From NCBI RefSeq assembly GCF_029892565.1, contig NZ_JARXVH010000006.1, positions 186,001 through 250,000 of the forward strand: a stretch of 64,000 nt of DNA, read 5' to 3'. The notes beneath the pieces were generated by a model. The model did no database searches. It was not told the DNA's origin and saw only the letters and a program-made list of their open reading frames with translations. Source of the DNA: Streptomyces pseudovenezuelae. Its GTDB lineage: Bacteria > Actinomycetota > Actinomycetes > Streptomycetales > Streptomycetaceae. The position numbers and the translations under genes are program-made. Positions 18,332 through 30,295 of the stretch are shown here, piece by piece (within the stretch, counting starts at the first letter, position 1; each line of letters begins with the position of its first letter).

Positions 18332-20104
18332 GTGTCGACCCCACAGATGCCACAGATTCCGCAGCCGCCGATGAGCCCGCAGGTGTCACAGAGCCCGCCG
18401 AGCCCATCGCCCGTACGGGCCGCGCAGCAGGACGTGCAGTGGCGCAGGTGCGCCTCCTGCGGTTCGTTCGTCTACGGCAAACGCCTGGACCGCAACCTCA
18501 AGGTGTGCCCCGAGTGCGGCTTCCACTTCCGCATCCCGCCGGACGTCCGGATCGGCCAACTCGCCGACCCGGGCAGCTTCGAGGCGTTCCCCGACACCTA
18601 CGCGCCGCGCGACCTGCTCGGCTTCAGCGACAGCAAGCCCTACCCGGACCGGCTGCGGGACGCACAGGCCCGCACCGGCCGGCAGGACGCGATCCTCACC
18701 GGCCGGATGACCGTGCGCGGCCGGGCGGTCGTGGTGGCCGTCCTCGACTTCACGTTCATGGGCGGCAGCATGGGCACGGTGGTCGGCGAGGCCGTCGCCG
18801 CCGCGGCCCGGCAGGCGCTGGCCCAGCGCCTGCCGCTGCTGCTGATCGCCGCCTCCGGCGGGGCCCGCATGCAGGAGGGCGCGCTGTCGCTGATGCAGAT
18901 GGCCAAGACCGCCCAGTGGATCGCCGCACTGCGCGAGGCCCGCGTGCCCGTCATCAACCTCAACACCGACCCGACCTTCGGCGGCGTCAGCGCCTCCTTC
19001 GCGATGCTCGGCGACGTCATCCTCGCCGAACCCGGCGCCCTCATCGGCTTCGCCGGACCCCAGGTCATCCGCAACACCATCCGCCAGGAACTGCCGGCCG
19101 GCTTCCAGAGCGCCGAGTTCCTGCTGGAGCACGGGATGATCGACGCCGTCGTACCGCGCGAGAACCAGCGCGAGCAACTGGCGCGGCTGCTAGCCCTGTT
19201 GGGCCCGTCGCTGCCCGAACTCCCGGACGCCACCGGCCCCGAGGCGGTGCGCACCACGCCGGTCGCGAGCACCCGCACCACCCGCCAGACCGTCGCGCTG
19301 GCCCGGGACATCGGGCGGCCCACCACCCTGGAGTACTTCGGCCACGTCTTCGACGACTTCGTGGCCCTGCACGGCGACCGGGTCTTCGGCGACGACCACG
19401 CGCTGGTCGGCGGCATCGCCCGGTTCGGCGGCCAGAGCCTGGTCGTCCTCGGGCACCAGAAGGGCCACGACACCGCCGAGTTGGTGCGCAGCAACTTCGG
19501 CATGCCCAATCCCGAGGGCTACCGCAAAGCGCTGCGGCTGATGCGCTTCGCCGACCGGTTCGGGCTGCCGGTGGTCAACTTCATCGACACGCCGGGCGCC
19601 TTCCCGGGCATCGAGGCCGAACAGCGCGGCCAGAGCCTCGCCATCGCCGACTGCATCCTCGAACTGTCCCGGCTGCGCGTCCCCGTGGTCTCCGTGGTCA
19701 CCGGAGAGGGCGGCAGCGGCGGCGCCCTCGCGCTCGGCGTCGCCGACACGGTGCTGATCCTGGAGAACGCCTACTACTCGGTGATCAGCCCCGAAGGCTG
19801 CTCCACGATCCTCTTCGGCACGGCCGAACACGCGGACCGCGCCGCCGACGCGCTGCGGCTGACCGCCTCCGAACTGCTCCGCCTCGGCGTGGTCGACGGC
19901 GTCGTGCCCGAACCGCCCGACGGCGCCCACACCGCCCCCCACACCACCGCCCTGACGGTGAAGAACGCCCTGGCGCACGCCCTGGCCCCGCTGCTCGACC
20001 TCGACGGCGAGCAACTCGTCGCAGCCCGACGGAGGCGGTACGACCGCTTCGGGGATCCGCAACTGCAGCCCGTAGTGGACTGGGAGACGCACGATGAGCA
20101 CTGA
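18332..20104 (+). CDS. Acetyl-CoA carboxylase carboxyltransferase, AccD-AccA fusion
   Basis: The 590-aa protein fuses the beta and alpha carboxyltransferase halves. The AccD part carries a zinc finger with two Cys-x2-Cys pairs (Cys40/43 and Cys59/62) and the ASGGARMQEGALSLMQM oxyanion region. The AccA part begins near residue 300 and contains GHQKGHD, FIDTPGAFPG and GEGGSGGALALG. With the next two genes it makes a complete acetyl-CoA carboxylase that turns acetyl-CoA into malonyl-CoA. The start GTG follows GAGAGGGAGGG. The E. coli-type split carboxyltransferase is unusual for Streptomyces, whose housekeeping enzymes are AccA2/AccB acyl-CoA carboxylases; its fused form inside the operon indicates a dedicated malonyl-CoA supply. 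Confidence 0.93.
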   Translation: MSTPQMPQIPQPPMSPQVSQSPPSPSPVRAAQQDVQWRRCASCGSFVYGKRLDRNLKVCPECGFHFRIPPDVRIGQLADPGSFEAFPDTYAPRDLLGFSDSKPYPDRLRDAQARTGRQDAILTGRMTVRGRAVVVAVLDFTFMGGSMGTVVGEAVAAAARQALAQRLPLLLIAASGGARMQEGALSLMQMAKTAQWIAALREARVPVINLNTDPTFGGVSASFAMLGDVILAEPGALIGFAGPQVIRNTIRQELPAGFQSAEFLLEHGMIDAVVPRENQREQLARLLALLGPSLPELPDATGPEAVRTTPVASTRTTRQTVALARDIGRPTTLEYFGHVFDDFVALHGDRVFGDDHALVGGIARFGGQSLVVLGHQKGHDTAELVRSNFGMPNPEGYRKALRLMRFADRFGLPVVNFIDTPGAFPGIEAEQRGQSLAIADCILELSRLRVPVVSVVTGEGGSGGALALGVADTVLILENAYYSVISPEGCSTILFGTAEHADRAADALRLTASELLRLGVVDGVVPEPPDGAHTAPHTTALTVKNALAHALAPLLDLDGEQLVAARRRRYDRFGDPQLQPVVDWETHDEH

Positions 20105-20600
20105 GCTGAACACCACGGCCGAGGACGGCGCAGACCTGACGGTGGAGCAGCTGCGGGCCCAGACCCGCCTGCTCGCCGGTGAACTCCCTGGCACCCTGCG
20201 GCGGATCACGCTGCGGGCCGGTTCCCTGAGCGTGGACGTGGAGTGGGACAACGCCCCCGCGGCGCCGGCCGCCGCGGTCGCGCCCGCCGCGCCGGTCGCG
20301 TCGGCGGCCCCGCCCGCGCAGGCCGCCCCCGCCGAGGCGCAGCAGCCGCCCGCCGGCGTCGTCCAGGTCACCGCCCCCCTCGTCGGCACCTACTACCAGG
20401 CCCCCTCCCCGGGCGCCGACCCCTTCGTCCAGGTCGGCGACACCGTCGAGGCGGGACAGCAACTCGCCGTCATCGAGGCCATGAAGCTGCTCAACTCCAT
20501 CACCGCCGAGGTCCGGGGCGTCGTGCACGCCGTCCACGTCCAGGACGGCGAGGTCGTCGAGTACGACCAGCCCCTGATCGACCTCGTCCCGGCCGGCTGA
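20094..20600 (+). CDS. accB: Biotin carboxyl carrier protein of acetyl-CoA carboxylase
   Basis: A 168-aa protein with an N-terminal helical region, an Ala/Pro-rich mobile linker (about residues 58-92) and a C-terminal biotinyl domain. The biotin attachment site is EAMKLLN with Lys131, and PLVGTYYQAPSPGADPFV is the conserved start of the domain including the AccB-type thumb region. The gene overlaps the carboxyltransferase gene by 11 bases in another frame and lies just ahead of the biotin carboxylase. It carries the carboxybiotin between AccC and the AccDA fusion. Confidence 0.95.
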   Translation: MSTELNTTAEDGADLTVEQLRAQTRLLAGELPGTLRRITLRAGSLSVDVEWDNAPAAPAAAVAPAAPVASAAPPAQAAPAEAQQPPAGVVQVTAPLVGTYYQAPSPGADPFVQVGDTVEAGQQLAVIEAMKLLNSITAEVRGVVHAVHVQDGEVVEYDQPLIDLVPAG

Positions 20601-20611
20601 GGCGGACCGCC

Positions 20612-21973
<1,362 letters not shown>

Positions 21974-22078
21974 AAGGGCGCCGGAAGTGGCCCACATGGA
22001 AATTATTGATCGGCCCTTTCTGTATTTCCGCTCGGATAAGCCTGTACATATCCCCGGGTGATTCGAAGAGTGAGGGGT

Positions 22079-22579
22079 ATGTCTGAATACCCGATTAGGA
22101 CCCCGATGCCCGTAGGCTCCCTGCGCGTCGTGGTCTCCAGCGTCTCGTCCGACGCGCACATGTGGAACCTGGTGTTTCTCCAGCTGCTCCTCGAAGAGGC
22201 GGGGCACGAGGTCACCAATCTCGGCGTGTGCCCCCCGGACGCGACCGTGATGGACGCCTGCCGCGGTGCCGACCGGCCCGACCTCGTCGTCCTCAGCACC
22301 GTGAACGGGCACGGCCACCTCGACGGACTCCGGCTGATCCGGGCGATCCGGCGGGATCCCGAACTCGCCCTGCTGCCCGTCGTGATCGGCGGCAAGCTCG
22401 GCGTGCGCGGGGGCGACGACGGGTTCGGCGAGCGCCTGCTCGACGCCGGCTTCAACGCGGTGTTCAACGAGTCGGAGGCGCCGGTCGCCCGGATGCTCGC
22501 CGACTTCGGCGCCTTCCTGCGGACGTTGGCCGGGAATCTCGCGCCCAGGGAGCCCGCGGTCGCGGCCGGGGCACGCTGA
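22079..22579 (+). CDS. Cobalamin-binding subunit, glutamate mutase sigma (GlmS)-like
   Basis: The protein has about 166 aa and a B12-binding Rossmann fold. The cobalamin signature begins DAH (Asp25, His27) and continues MWN, so the sixth position of the canonical Asp-x-His-x-x-Gly motif is Asn. The later VIGGKLGVRGGD corresponds to the GG loop of methylaspartate mutase S subunits. ATG 22079 is preferred over GTG 22058, which lacks a ribosome-binding site, but GAGGGG lies very close to this ATG, so the start is uncertain. The stop overlaps the mutase E subunit. Together they should rearrange L-glutamate to L-threo-3-methylaspartate with adenosylcobalamin. Confidence 0.85.
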   Translation: MSEYPIRTPMPVGSLRVVVSSVSSDAHMWNLVFLQLLLEEAGHEVTNLGVCPPDATVMDACRGADRPDLVVLSTVNGHGHLDGLRLIRAIRRDPELALLPVVIGGKLGVRGGDDGFGERLLDAGFNAVFNESEAPVARMLADFGAFLRTLAGNLAPREPAVAAGAR

Positions 22580-23856
22580 TGTCACGGTTCGCCGACTTCG
22601 TGCGCACCGCGGCGGGGGCGGGCGTGCTCGTCGTCCAGCCCCGGATGGGCTTCGGCCCGCTCGACCGCATGCGCGCAGGCCTCACCGCCGTACGCGACTG
22701 CCGGGCCTCCACCGTCGGCACCGTGACCCTCGACAGCTACACCCGCGTCGGGGACTTCGACTCCGCGCGCCGCGCCCTGCGCGCCGGTGACGAGCTCAAC
22801 GGCTTCCCGCTGGCGGCCCACGGGGTGGGCGCCGTACGGGAGTTGCTGGACGAGGTGAGTTCCCGGAACTTCCCGGTCCAGGTCCGCCACGGCTCCCCGC
22901 TGCCGCTGGGCCTGTTCCGCATCATGGTCGCGGCCGGCGTCGACGCCACCGAGGGCGGCCCCGTCTCCTACTGCCTGCCCTACGGCCGTGTACCCCTGCC
23001 GGAGGCCACCGACAACTGGGCCCGCTGCTGCGAACTCGCCGCCGCCGCGCCCGATCCCATGCACCTGGAGACCTTCGGCGGCTGCATGCTCGGCCAACTC
23101 TGCCCGCCCTCCCTGCTGGTGGCGCTCAGCGTCCTGGAGGGGATGTTCTTCCGCGAGCACGGACTGCCCTCGGTCTCCCTCAGCTACGCCCAACAGGTCC
23201 ACCTCGGCCAGGACTTGGAGGCCCTCGCGGCCCTGCGCTCGCTGGCCGCCGAGCACCTCGCCGACATCGACTGGCACGTGACGCTCTACACGTACATGGG
23301 CGTCTTCCCGCGCACCCCCGTCGGCTCCTTCCGACTCCTGGAGGACAGCGTGCGGCTCGCCGTGCACAGCGGCACCGAGCGGCTCATCGTCAAGACGCCC
23401 GCCGAGGCGCGGCGCATCCCCGCGGTCGAGGAGAACGTGGAGGCACTGGAGTTCGCCGCCGCAGTCGGCGCCAAGGAGGCCGCCGACTGCGCGACCGCGC
23501 ACTGCCCGCCGCCCGCCGAGACCGGTCTCCTGGAGGAGACCAGGACGCTGCTCGCGGCCACCCTCGAACTGGGCCGCACCGTCGGCTCCGCCCTCGTCGC
23601 GGCCTTCGCCCGGGGCGTCCTGGACGTCCCCTACTGTCTGCACCGGGACAACGCGGGCGAGTCCAGGGCCGTCATCGACGAACGCGGCATGCTGGCCTGG
23701 TCCCGCGCCGGCGGCATGCCCGTCCGGGTGCCCCGCACCGACGCCATGGCCGCGGCCCCCCTCACGGCGGCCCGCCTGACGCGGATGCTCTCCCACAACG
23801 AACGCCGCTACGACCGCGAGGACATCGCGGGCTCCCTGCTGCGGAGCGCGGCATGA
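22579..23856 (+). CDS. Methylaspartate mutase epsilon subunit (GlmE/MutE-like)
   Basis: A 425-aa protein with the TIM-barrel pattern of glutamate mutase catalytic subunits: VVQPRMGFGPLDRMRAGL at the start, TVTLDSYTRVGDF, FPLAAHG, the RHGSPLP segment with the substrate-binding Arg, and EGGPVSYCLPYGRVPL. Bacterial GlmE is about 480 aa; this shorter form is typical of secondary-metabolite clusters. It overlaps the S subunit by one base and the next gene by four. The product, 3-methylaspartate, is a known building block or precursor in several actinomycete natural products. Confidence 0.88.
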   Translation: MSRFADFVRTAAGAGVLVVQPRMGFGPLDRMRAGLTAVRDCRASTVGTVTLDSYTRVGDFDSARRALRAGDELNGFPLAAHGVGAVRELLDEVSSRNFPVQVRHGSPLPLGLFRIMVAAGVDATEGGPVSYCLPYGRVPLPEATDNWARCCELAAAAPDPMHLETFGGCMLGQLCPPSLLVALSVLEGMFFREHGLPSVSLSYAQQVHLGQDLEALAALRSLAAEHLADIDWHVTLYTYMGVFPRTPVGSFRLLEDSVRLAVHSGTERLIVKTPAEARRIPAVEENVEALEFAAAVGAKEAADCATAHCPPPAETGLLEETRTLLAATLELGRTVGSALVAAFARGVLDVPYCLHRDNAGESRAVIDERGMLAWSRAGGMPVRVPRTDAMAAAPLTAARLTRMLSHNERRYDREDIAGSLLRSAA

Positions 23857-24845
23857 ACGGCCCGACGCCCATGTCGCCGCTGACGCCGACGAGTCCGGTC
23901 GTGCCGCCCGTGCTCCCGTTCGTCGACACCCTCGCCGAGGTCCGCGCCCGCGGCGCCGTACGGGCGCTGGTCTCGCGCGGTCAGCCGGGGCTGTCGCTGT
24001 GCACCGCCGAGGGCCGCTGGACCGGCCTGGACGCCGACGTGGCCAGGGCGCTCGCCGCCGCCGTGCTCGACGACGCCGAGGCCGTCGACTGGCGGCCCGC
24101 CGACTCCGCCGCCCGGCTGACCCGGCTCGCCGCCGGAGAGGCCGACGTGACGGTGTGCAACGTCAGTTGGACCATGGGCCGCGAGGCCGCGCACGGGCTG
24201 CTGTTCGCCGGCGTCACCTGCTACGACGGCGAGGGCTTCCTGGTGCCGGCCGGCTCCGGTGTCGAGGACCCGGCCGACCTCGCCGGACAGCGCCTGGCCG
24301 TGCACGCCGGCTCCACCACCCCGATCAACCTCACCGCCTGGTACCGGCCGCGCGGCCTCTCGGTCACCCCGGTCGTCTTCGGCGACCCGCAGGAGGCCCT
24401 GCACGCCTACGCGGCCGGCGACTGCGCGGCGTACGTCCTCGACAAGGTCGCCCTGGCCGGCGCCCGCCGCACCCTGCCCGACCCCGGGGCGCACCGCATC
24501 CTGCCCGCGGAGATCTCCCGCGAACCCATGGCCGCCGTCGTGCGCGACGACGACCCGCGCTGGTTCCGCGTCTGCCGCTGGGTCCTGCAACTCCTGTTCG
24601 CCGCCGAGTACGAGACCCACCGTGACGGCCGCCCCGGCCGCGCCGCCGTCGCCCGCCAGGCCGGCCGGCACGGTCCCGCGGCCGGCCTCGACGAGGCCTG
24701 GGCGGCCCGGGTCCTGGACGCCGTCGGCAGCTACGCCGAGCTGTACGAGCGCAACCTCGGCCACACCTCGGGGCTCGACGTGCCCCGCGGCCCCAACGAG
24801 CTGTGGACCAGAGGCGGTCTGCACTACGCCGTGCCCCTGCACTGA
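23853..24845 (+). CDS. Cytosolic solute-binding-protein-fold protein (family 3)
   Basis: A 330-aa protein with the fold of amino-acid ABC transporter binding proteins: GLDADVARALAAAVL, LAAGEADVTVCNVSWTMGREA and LAGQRLAVHAGSTTPINL follow the family-3 pattern of two lobes. There is no signal peptide or lipobox at the N-terminus, which starts Pro-rich, and no permease or ATPase next to it. It is coupled to the mutase by a four-base overlap. Known cytosolic or enzymatic members of this fold include cyclohexadienyl dehydratases (PheC), so an enzyme acting on an amino-acid intermediate, or an intracellular binding protein, is more likely than an importer component. Confidence 0.7.
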   Translation: MNGPTPMSPLTPTSPVVPPVLPFVDTLAEVRARGAVRALVSRGQPGLSLCTAEGRWTGLDADVARALAAAVLDDAEAVDWRPADSAARLTRLAAGEADVTVCNVSWTMGREAAHGLLFAGVTCYDGEGFLVPAGSGVEDPADLAGQRLAVHAGSTTPINLTAWYRPRGLSVTPVVFGDPQEALHAYAAGDCAAYVLDKVALAGARRTLPDPGAHRILPAEISREPMAAVVRDDDPRWFRVCRWVLQLLFAAEYETHRDGRPGRAAVARQAGRHGPAAGLDEAWAARVLDAVGSYAELYERNLGHTSGLDVPRGPNELWTRGGLHYAVPLH

Positions 24846-24878
24846 CCCCCACACGCGACCGGAGACGAGGTACCGACC

Positions 24879-25831
24879 GTGACCACTCCCGCCAACCGAC
24901 AGCAGACCAGAGGGGCGTTGGAGTTAACCGCCGCCATGGTCCTGTCGGGCACCTTGGGCGTCTTCGTCCTGGAGTCGGGCCAGCCGAGCTTCAACGTGGT
25001 CTTCTTCCGCTGCGTCTTCGGCGCCCTGGCCCTCGGCGCGTACTGCCTGGCCCGCGGCCTGTTCAAAACGCACAACTTCACCCGCCGCACCTTCGGGCTC
25101 GCGGTGCTCGGCGGCGTGTGCATCGTCTTCAACTGGGTGCTGCTGTTCAGCGCGTACAGCAAGACGTCGATCTCGGTGGCCACCGTCGTCTACCACACCC
25201 AGCCGTTCTACGTCGTGCTGCTGGGCCTGATCCTGTTCAAGGAGCGCCTCGACCGCCACCAGGCCGGCTGGATCCTGCTCGCCTTCGCGGGCGTGGTCCT
25301 GGTCGCCGACCTCGGCTCGGCCACCGGCGACAAGGGCGGCACCTACCTCCTGGGCGTCGGGCAGGCCCTGCTCGCCGCGCTGCTGTACGCCTTCGCCACC
25401 GTCATCGCCAAGCACCTGACGTCCATCCGCCCCGAGATCACCGCGTTCACCCAGGCATCTGTCGGCATCCCGCTGCTGCTGCCGTTCACCGCGCTGGGCC
25501 GCACCGCCGGACTCGGCGCCGACTGGGGCTGGCTGGTCGGGCTCGGCGTGATCCACACGTGCCTGCTGTACATCCTGCTCTACGCCTCGTACCAGAAGCT
25601 GCCCACCGCGAGGATCGCGGTGCTGTCCTTCGTCTACCCGGCCGTGGCGATCCTCGTCGACTTCACGGTCTACGGCCACCACATCTCACTGCTCCAGGCC
25701 CTGGGCATCCCGCTGATCGTCCTGGCGGGCCTCGGCGTGAACCTCGGCTGGCACCTGCTGCCGGCCTTCGGGCGCCGCCCCTCTCGGGACGACACATCGC
25801 CTGCCGCGCTCACCCGGATCGGAGAACCCCG

Positions 25832-25835
<4 letters not shown>
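24879..25835 (+). CDS. EamA/DMT-family transporter (RhtA-like permease)
   Basis: A 318-aa membrane protein with about ten hydrophobic segments arranged as two EamA repeats (SGTLGVFVLESG...VFFRCVFGALAL in the first, LLAALLYAFATVIAKHL in the second). This family includes exporters of threonine, homoserine and other amino acids. The GTG start follows GGAGACGAGG. A TTA leucine codon occurs at residue 16 (24924-24926). Its stop overlaps the start of the semialdehyde dehydrogenase, tying it to the amino-acid pathway; export of the amino-acid product or self-protection is the likely role. Confidence 0.88.
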
Positions 25836-26874
<1,039 letters not shown>

Positions 26875-26878
<4 letters not shown>

Positions 26879-27981
26879 GCGACACCGCCATTCTCAAGTT
26901 CGGCGGCTCCACCTTCCGTTCCCACTCCTCCTACGACGACCTCGCGGCCGGTCTGGAACGCCGGCTGGACACCGAGGGACGCCGGCTGGCCGTCGTGGTC
27001 AGCGCCATGCAGGGGGAGACCGAGCAACTGCGCGGCCGGCTGCACGACGTCAACGTGCACCCCGAGGACGCCACTTCGGCCGGCATGCTCGCCACCGCCG
27101 ACCTGATCAGCGCCCATCTGCTGGCCACCGCCCTGCACCGCAGGGGCCGCAGTGCCACCGTGCTGGCCGGCCACCAGGTCGGGCTGATCACCAACTCCGC
27201 GTTCCTGTGGGCCCGGGTGATCGAGACCGACCCGGGACCGCTCAGCCGCACGCTCCAGGAGTACGAGGTCGTGGTCGTGCCCGGCGGACAGGCCGTGGAC
27301 GCCCAGCGGCGGCCCACCTGGCTGGGCAAGAACAGCTCCGACCTGTCCGCGATCGCCGTCGCGCGCGCCTCCGGCGGCAGCGCCTGCGAGATCCACTCCG
27401 ACGTCGACGGCATCTACACCTCCGACCCGCACCTGGTGCGCGGGGCGCGGATGCTGCCGCACGTCTCCTTCAACATGGCCGCGCTGATGTCCCTGTACGG
27501 CGCCAAGGTGCTGCACCGGCGCGCGGTCCAACTCGCCCTGCGGCACAACATCGAGATCGTCTGCCGCTACAACCGTGCCCCGTTCACGCAGGGCACGACG
27601 ATCAGCCGTGAGGGCAACCAGCTCACCGCCATCGTCTTCAACCAGCGCTCCGTGGTGCTCGGTTACGACTCCGACGACGCCGCCGACATCGCGCACGGCC
27701 TCTTCCACGCGGCCGGCATCGACACCGTGCGGCTCACCGAGAAGCCCTGGGTCGCGGTGGTGGGCGGGTTCGTCGACCTGGAGGAGGTGCAGCGCCGCCA
27801 GAACCTCAAACCCGGTACGTACGTGGGGGTTCCGGTGGCCGAGATCCGCGGCTCCAAGGTCGTCACCCACATCGCAGGGGACGGTGAGGACGCCCTGCAC
27901 CTGGCCCAGCGACTGCACGACACCATCGACCTGCCGAGCGCGGGCCCCGCGGCCCCGCAGCCGCAACTCGCCGGAGTGTGA
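26875..27981 (+). CDS. Aspartate kinase homologue
   Basis: A 368-aa amino-acid kinase-family protein starting with ILKFGGSTF, a slightly altered form of the aspartokinase KFGGTS motif, followed by VVVSAMQGETEQL and the GKNSSDLSAIAVARASGG nucleotide/substrate loop. EIHSDVDGIYTSDP matches the aspartokinase metal region. The C-terminal regulatory part is short (about 100 residues) and does not show two clear ACT domains, so lysine/threonine feedback may be absent. GTG start overlaps the dehydrogenase stop. The pair with the upstream dehydrogenase forms a phosphorylation-reduction module; the substrate may be 3-methylaspartate. Confidence 0.88.
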
Positions 27982-27985
27982 CGCC

Positions 27986-28975
27986 TTGACCTTCGCCGAC
28001 CTCGCGCTGCCCGATCACGTCCGCGACGCCCTCGGCGCCCGGCTGCGCCCGCTGCCCGACCCGGCGGCCGACGTCGACCGCGCGCTGACCCGCTACCACC
28101 AGGCCTTCGCGGACCTGCCCACCCCCCTGCTGCAACAGATCATCGACTTCGGCCGGCACAACGACGCGCCCGGTCTGATGCTCGTCCGCAATCTGCCGCG
28201 GGACGCGGAGCTGCCGCCGACCCCGGCCGACGGCGGACCGGCGACAGGCCGCACCAGCTTCGTCGCCGAGGGGGTGCTGCTCGGCCTCACCGGACTGCTC
28301 GGCGAACCGATCGGCGTCCTGACGGAGAAGGACGGCCGGATCGTCCACGACGTCGTCCCGATGCCGGAGGGAGCGCACGCCCAGACCAACCAGGGCTCCG
28401 CGGTCTTCCTCAACTTCCACAGCGACATCACCTACGACGCCATCGGCCGCTACGACCTCGCCAACCCCGACTTCCTGGTGCTCAACTGTCTGCGCGGCGC
28501 ACCCGACGACGACGCCGTCACGTACTACGCGGACGCCCGCGCGATCTGCGCGGCGCTGCCCGACAGCGTCGTCGACACCCTGCGCAGCCCGCTGTTCCGG
28601 CTGAACGCGCCCGGCAGTTACACCCGGGACATCGCCGAGGGCGACGAGGTGCTCTCCGAACCGGTGCCGATCCTCAGCGGCGCGGCCCGGTTCCCGGAGA
28701 TCGCCGTCTCCGCCAACGGCACGCGTCCGCTGACCCGCGGCGCGACGGCGGCCCTGGAGGCGCTGCGGCAGGCCTGCCGGGTGGCCGCCGACGAGGTCCG
28801 GCTGAGCCCGGGCCAGGCCCTGCTCATCAACAACCGCAAGGGCGTGCACGCCCGTTCCGTGTTCCAGACCCGTTACGACGGGCGGGACCGGTGGCTGCAG
28901 CGCACCTACATACGGCGCAACCTGTGGAGCGTGCGCTACCGCGCGACCCCGGAGGACCGGCGCGTGCACTACTGA
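27986..28975 (+). CDS. Fe(II)/2-oxoglutarate-dependent oxygenase (TauD / clavaminate-synthase-like)
   Basis: A 329-aa protein that starts at TTG after CGGAG; no ATG or GTG is available at this point. The iron-binding facial triad is visible as H145SD147 and the distal His288 in GVHARSVFQTRYD. The C-terminal RWLQRTYIRRN is characteristic of the clavaminate-synthase-like branch, which includes asparagine and arginine beta-hydroxylases. It likely hydroxylates an amino acid or a carrier-bound amino acid. It follows aspartate kinase by four bases and closes the amino-acid cassette. Confidence 0.87.
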   Translation: MTFADLALPDHVRDALGARLRPLPDPAADVDRALTRYHQAFADLPTPLLQQIIDFGRHNDAPGLMLVRNLPRDAELPPTPADGGPATGRTSFVAEGVLLGLTGLLGEPIGVLTEKDGRIVHDVVPMPEGAHAQTNQGSAVFLNFHSDITYDAIGRYDLANPDFLVLNCLRGAPDDDAVTYYADARAICAALPDSVVDTLRSPLFRLNAPGSYTRDIAEGDEVLSEPVPILSGAARFPEIAVSANGTRPLTRGATAALEALRQACRVAADEVRLSPGQALLINNRKGVHARSVFQTRYDGRDRWLQRTYIRRNLWSVRYRATPEDRRVHY

Positions 28976-29085
28976 GCCCCCGAGATGACGTTGTCGAATG
29001 CGCGGACGGGTGGCAGGACTTCGGGACGGCCCCGGTGTCCTAGGGTGGAAAAGGCACACCCACGCGCCCGCCGCGGCCGGGCGAA

Positions 29086-30147
29086 GTGACGGGGAAGGGT
29101 GATGAGTTGTCCGACGGCATTCCTCTTCTGGGCGACCTCGCGGTCCGGGCGTACGAAATCGCCCTGGACCACGGGCGGTTCGAGGACGAGGAGATCGCCG
29201 CCGAACTCGGCGCCGAGCCGGGCGCGGTCACCCGGATCCGCAAGGCCCTTCAGGAACTGCGCCTGTTGAGCCCGGACCTGCCCGGCCGGCCCGTCGTCCC
29301 GCTCGACCCCGAGGTCGCGGAGGCCGAACTCGTCACCCCGCTGGAGGTCGCGGTCGCCCGGCGCCGCCGGGAGATCGCCCGGATCCAGCAGGAGTTGCGC
29401 TCGCTGGCCGCCACCTACCGCACCCGGCGCGACGGCACCGCCGACGAGGTGCCCATCACCGTCCTCGACGACTTCGAGGAGGTGCGGCGCGAGATCGACC
29501 GCGCCCGCTACGGCTGCGGCGAGGAGCGCATGAGCCTGCAGTCCGGCGGCGGCCGGCCCCCCGAACTCCTGGAGGCCGACCGGGAGCACACCCTCGAACT
29601 GCTGCGCCGCGGTGTGCGGGTACGCATCCTGTACCAGCACACCGCCCGCACCAGCCTCGCCACCCGCACCTACGTGCAGGAGATCACCCGCCGCGGCGCC
29701 GAGGTCCGCACCGTCGAGGACCTCTCCGAGCGGCTCATCGTCTACGACCGCAAGGTCGCCTTCATCCCCAAGGAGCGACCGGACAGCCGGCCCCCCGGCG
29801 CCGCCGTCGTCACCGAACCCACCCTCGTCGCCTACCTCTGCCGGTCCTTCGAGGCCGTGTGGCAGGTCGGCCGCCCCTGGGCGGCCGACGTCAGGCCCGA
29901 CGAGTACCACCAGCTCGCGGAGGAGGTACGGATGTCCATCATCCGCCTCATGGCGCTCGGCCTGAAGGACGAGGTGATCGCCCGCCGGCTCGGCATGGCG
30001 ACCCGGACCTGCCGCCGCCACATCTCCGCGATCATGGAGGAAATGGGCGCCGTGAGCCGATTCCAGGCCGGCCTCATGATTGGCCGTCAGGGCCTGCTTT
30101 CCGACGCCGAATTCGACGCCGACCTCACCGACTTGGCCGCTAAATGA
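29086..30147 (+). CDS. TrmB/LuxR-type transcriptional regulator
   Basis: A 353-aa regulator. The N-terminus (about 15-70) looks like a winged helix resembling TrmB/ArsR types (EIAAELGAEPGAVTRIRKAL). The middle part (ELLRRGVRVRILYQ...RTVEDLSERLIVYDRKVAFIP) matches the phospholipase-D-like sensor region of TrmB-related actinobacterial regulators. The C-terminal LuxR helix-turn-helix is LGLKDEVIARRLGMATRTCRRHI (about 297-319). GTG 29086 was taken as start; a TTG at 29107 with GGGAAGGG upstream is an alternative. It sits between the amino-acid cassette and the LysR gene and may control either. Confidence 0.85.
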   Translation: MTGKGDELSDGIPLLGDLAVRAYEIALDHGRFEDEEIAAELGAEPGAVTRIRKALQELRLLSPDLPGRPVVPLDPEVAEAELVTPLEVAVARRRREIARIQQELRSLAATYRTRRDGTADEVPITVLDDFEEVRREIDRARYGCGEERMSLQSGGGRPPELLEADREHTLELLRRGVRVRILYQHTARTSLATRTYVQEITRRGAEVRTVEDLSERLIVYDRKVAFIPKERPDSRPPGAAVVTEPTLVAYLCRSFEAVWQVGRPWAADVRPDEYHQLAEEVRMSIIRLMALGLKDEVIARRLGMATRTCRRHISAIMEEMGAVSRFQAGLMIGRQGLLSDAEFDADLTDLAAK

Positions 30148-30295
30148 CGCCGTTGGCCGCAATGTGACATCCCGGGGACATGGCGTTCCCGTACGGCCCG
30201 GTGTTCTCCTGGAAAGAGAAACGGCACCGTAGGACCGGTACCAGAGAACTGGCACGAGAAATCCATCCGGTGTCGACCCATAAAGGGAGTGGACC

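Noticed and set aside
22058-22078. Upstream GTG as start of the cobalamin-binding subunit
   Set aside because: No ribosome-binding site precedes it and the extra residues are not conserved-looking; ATG 22079 was preferred, with uncertainty.
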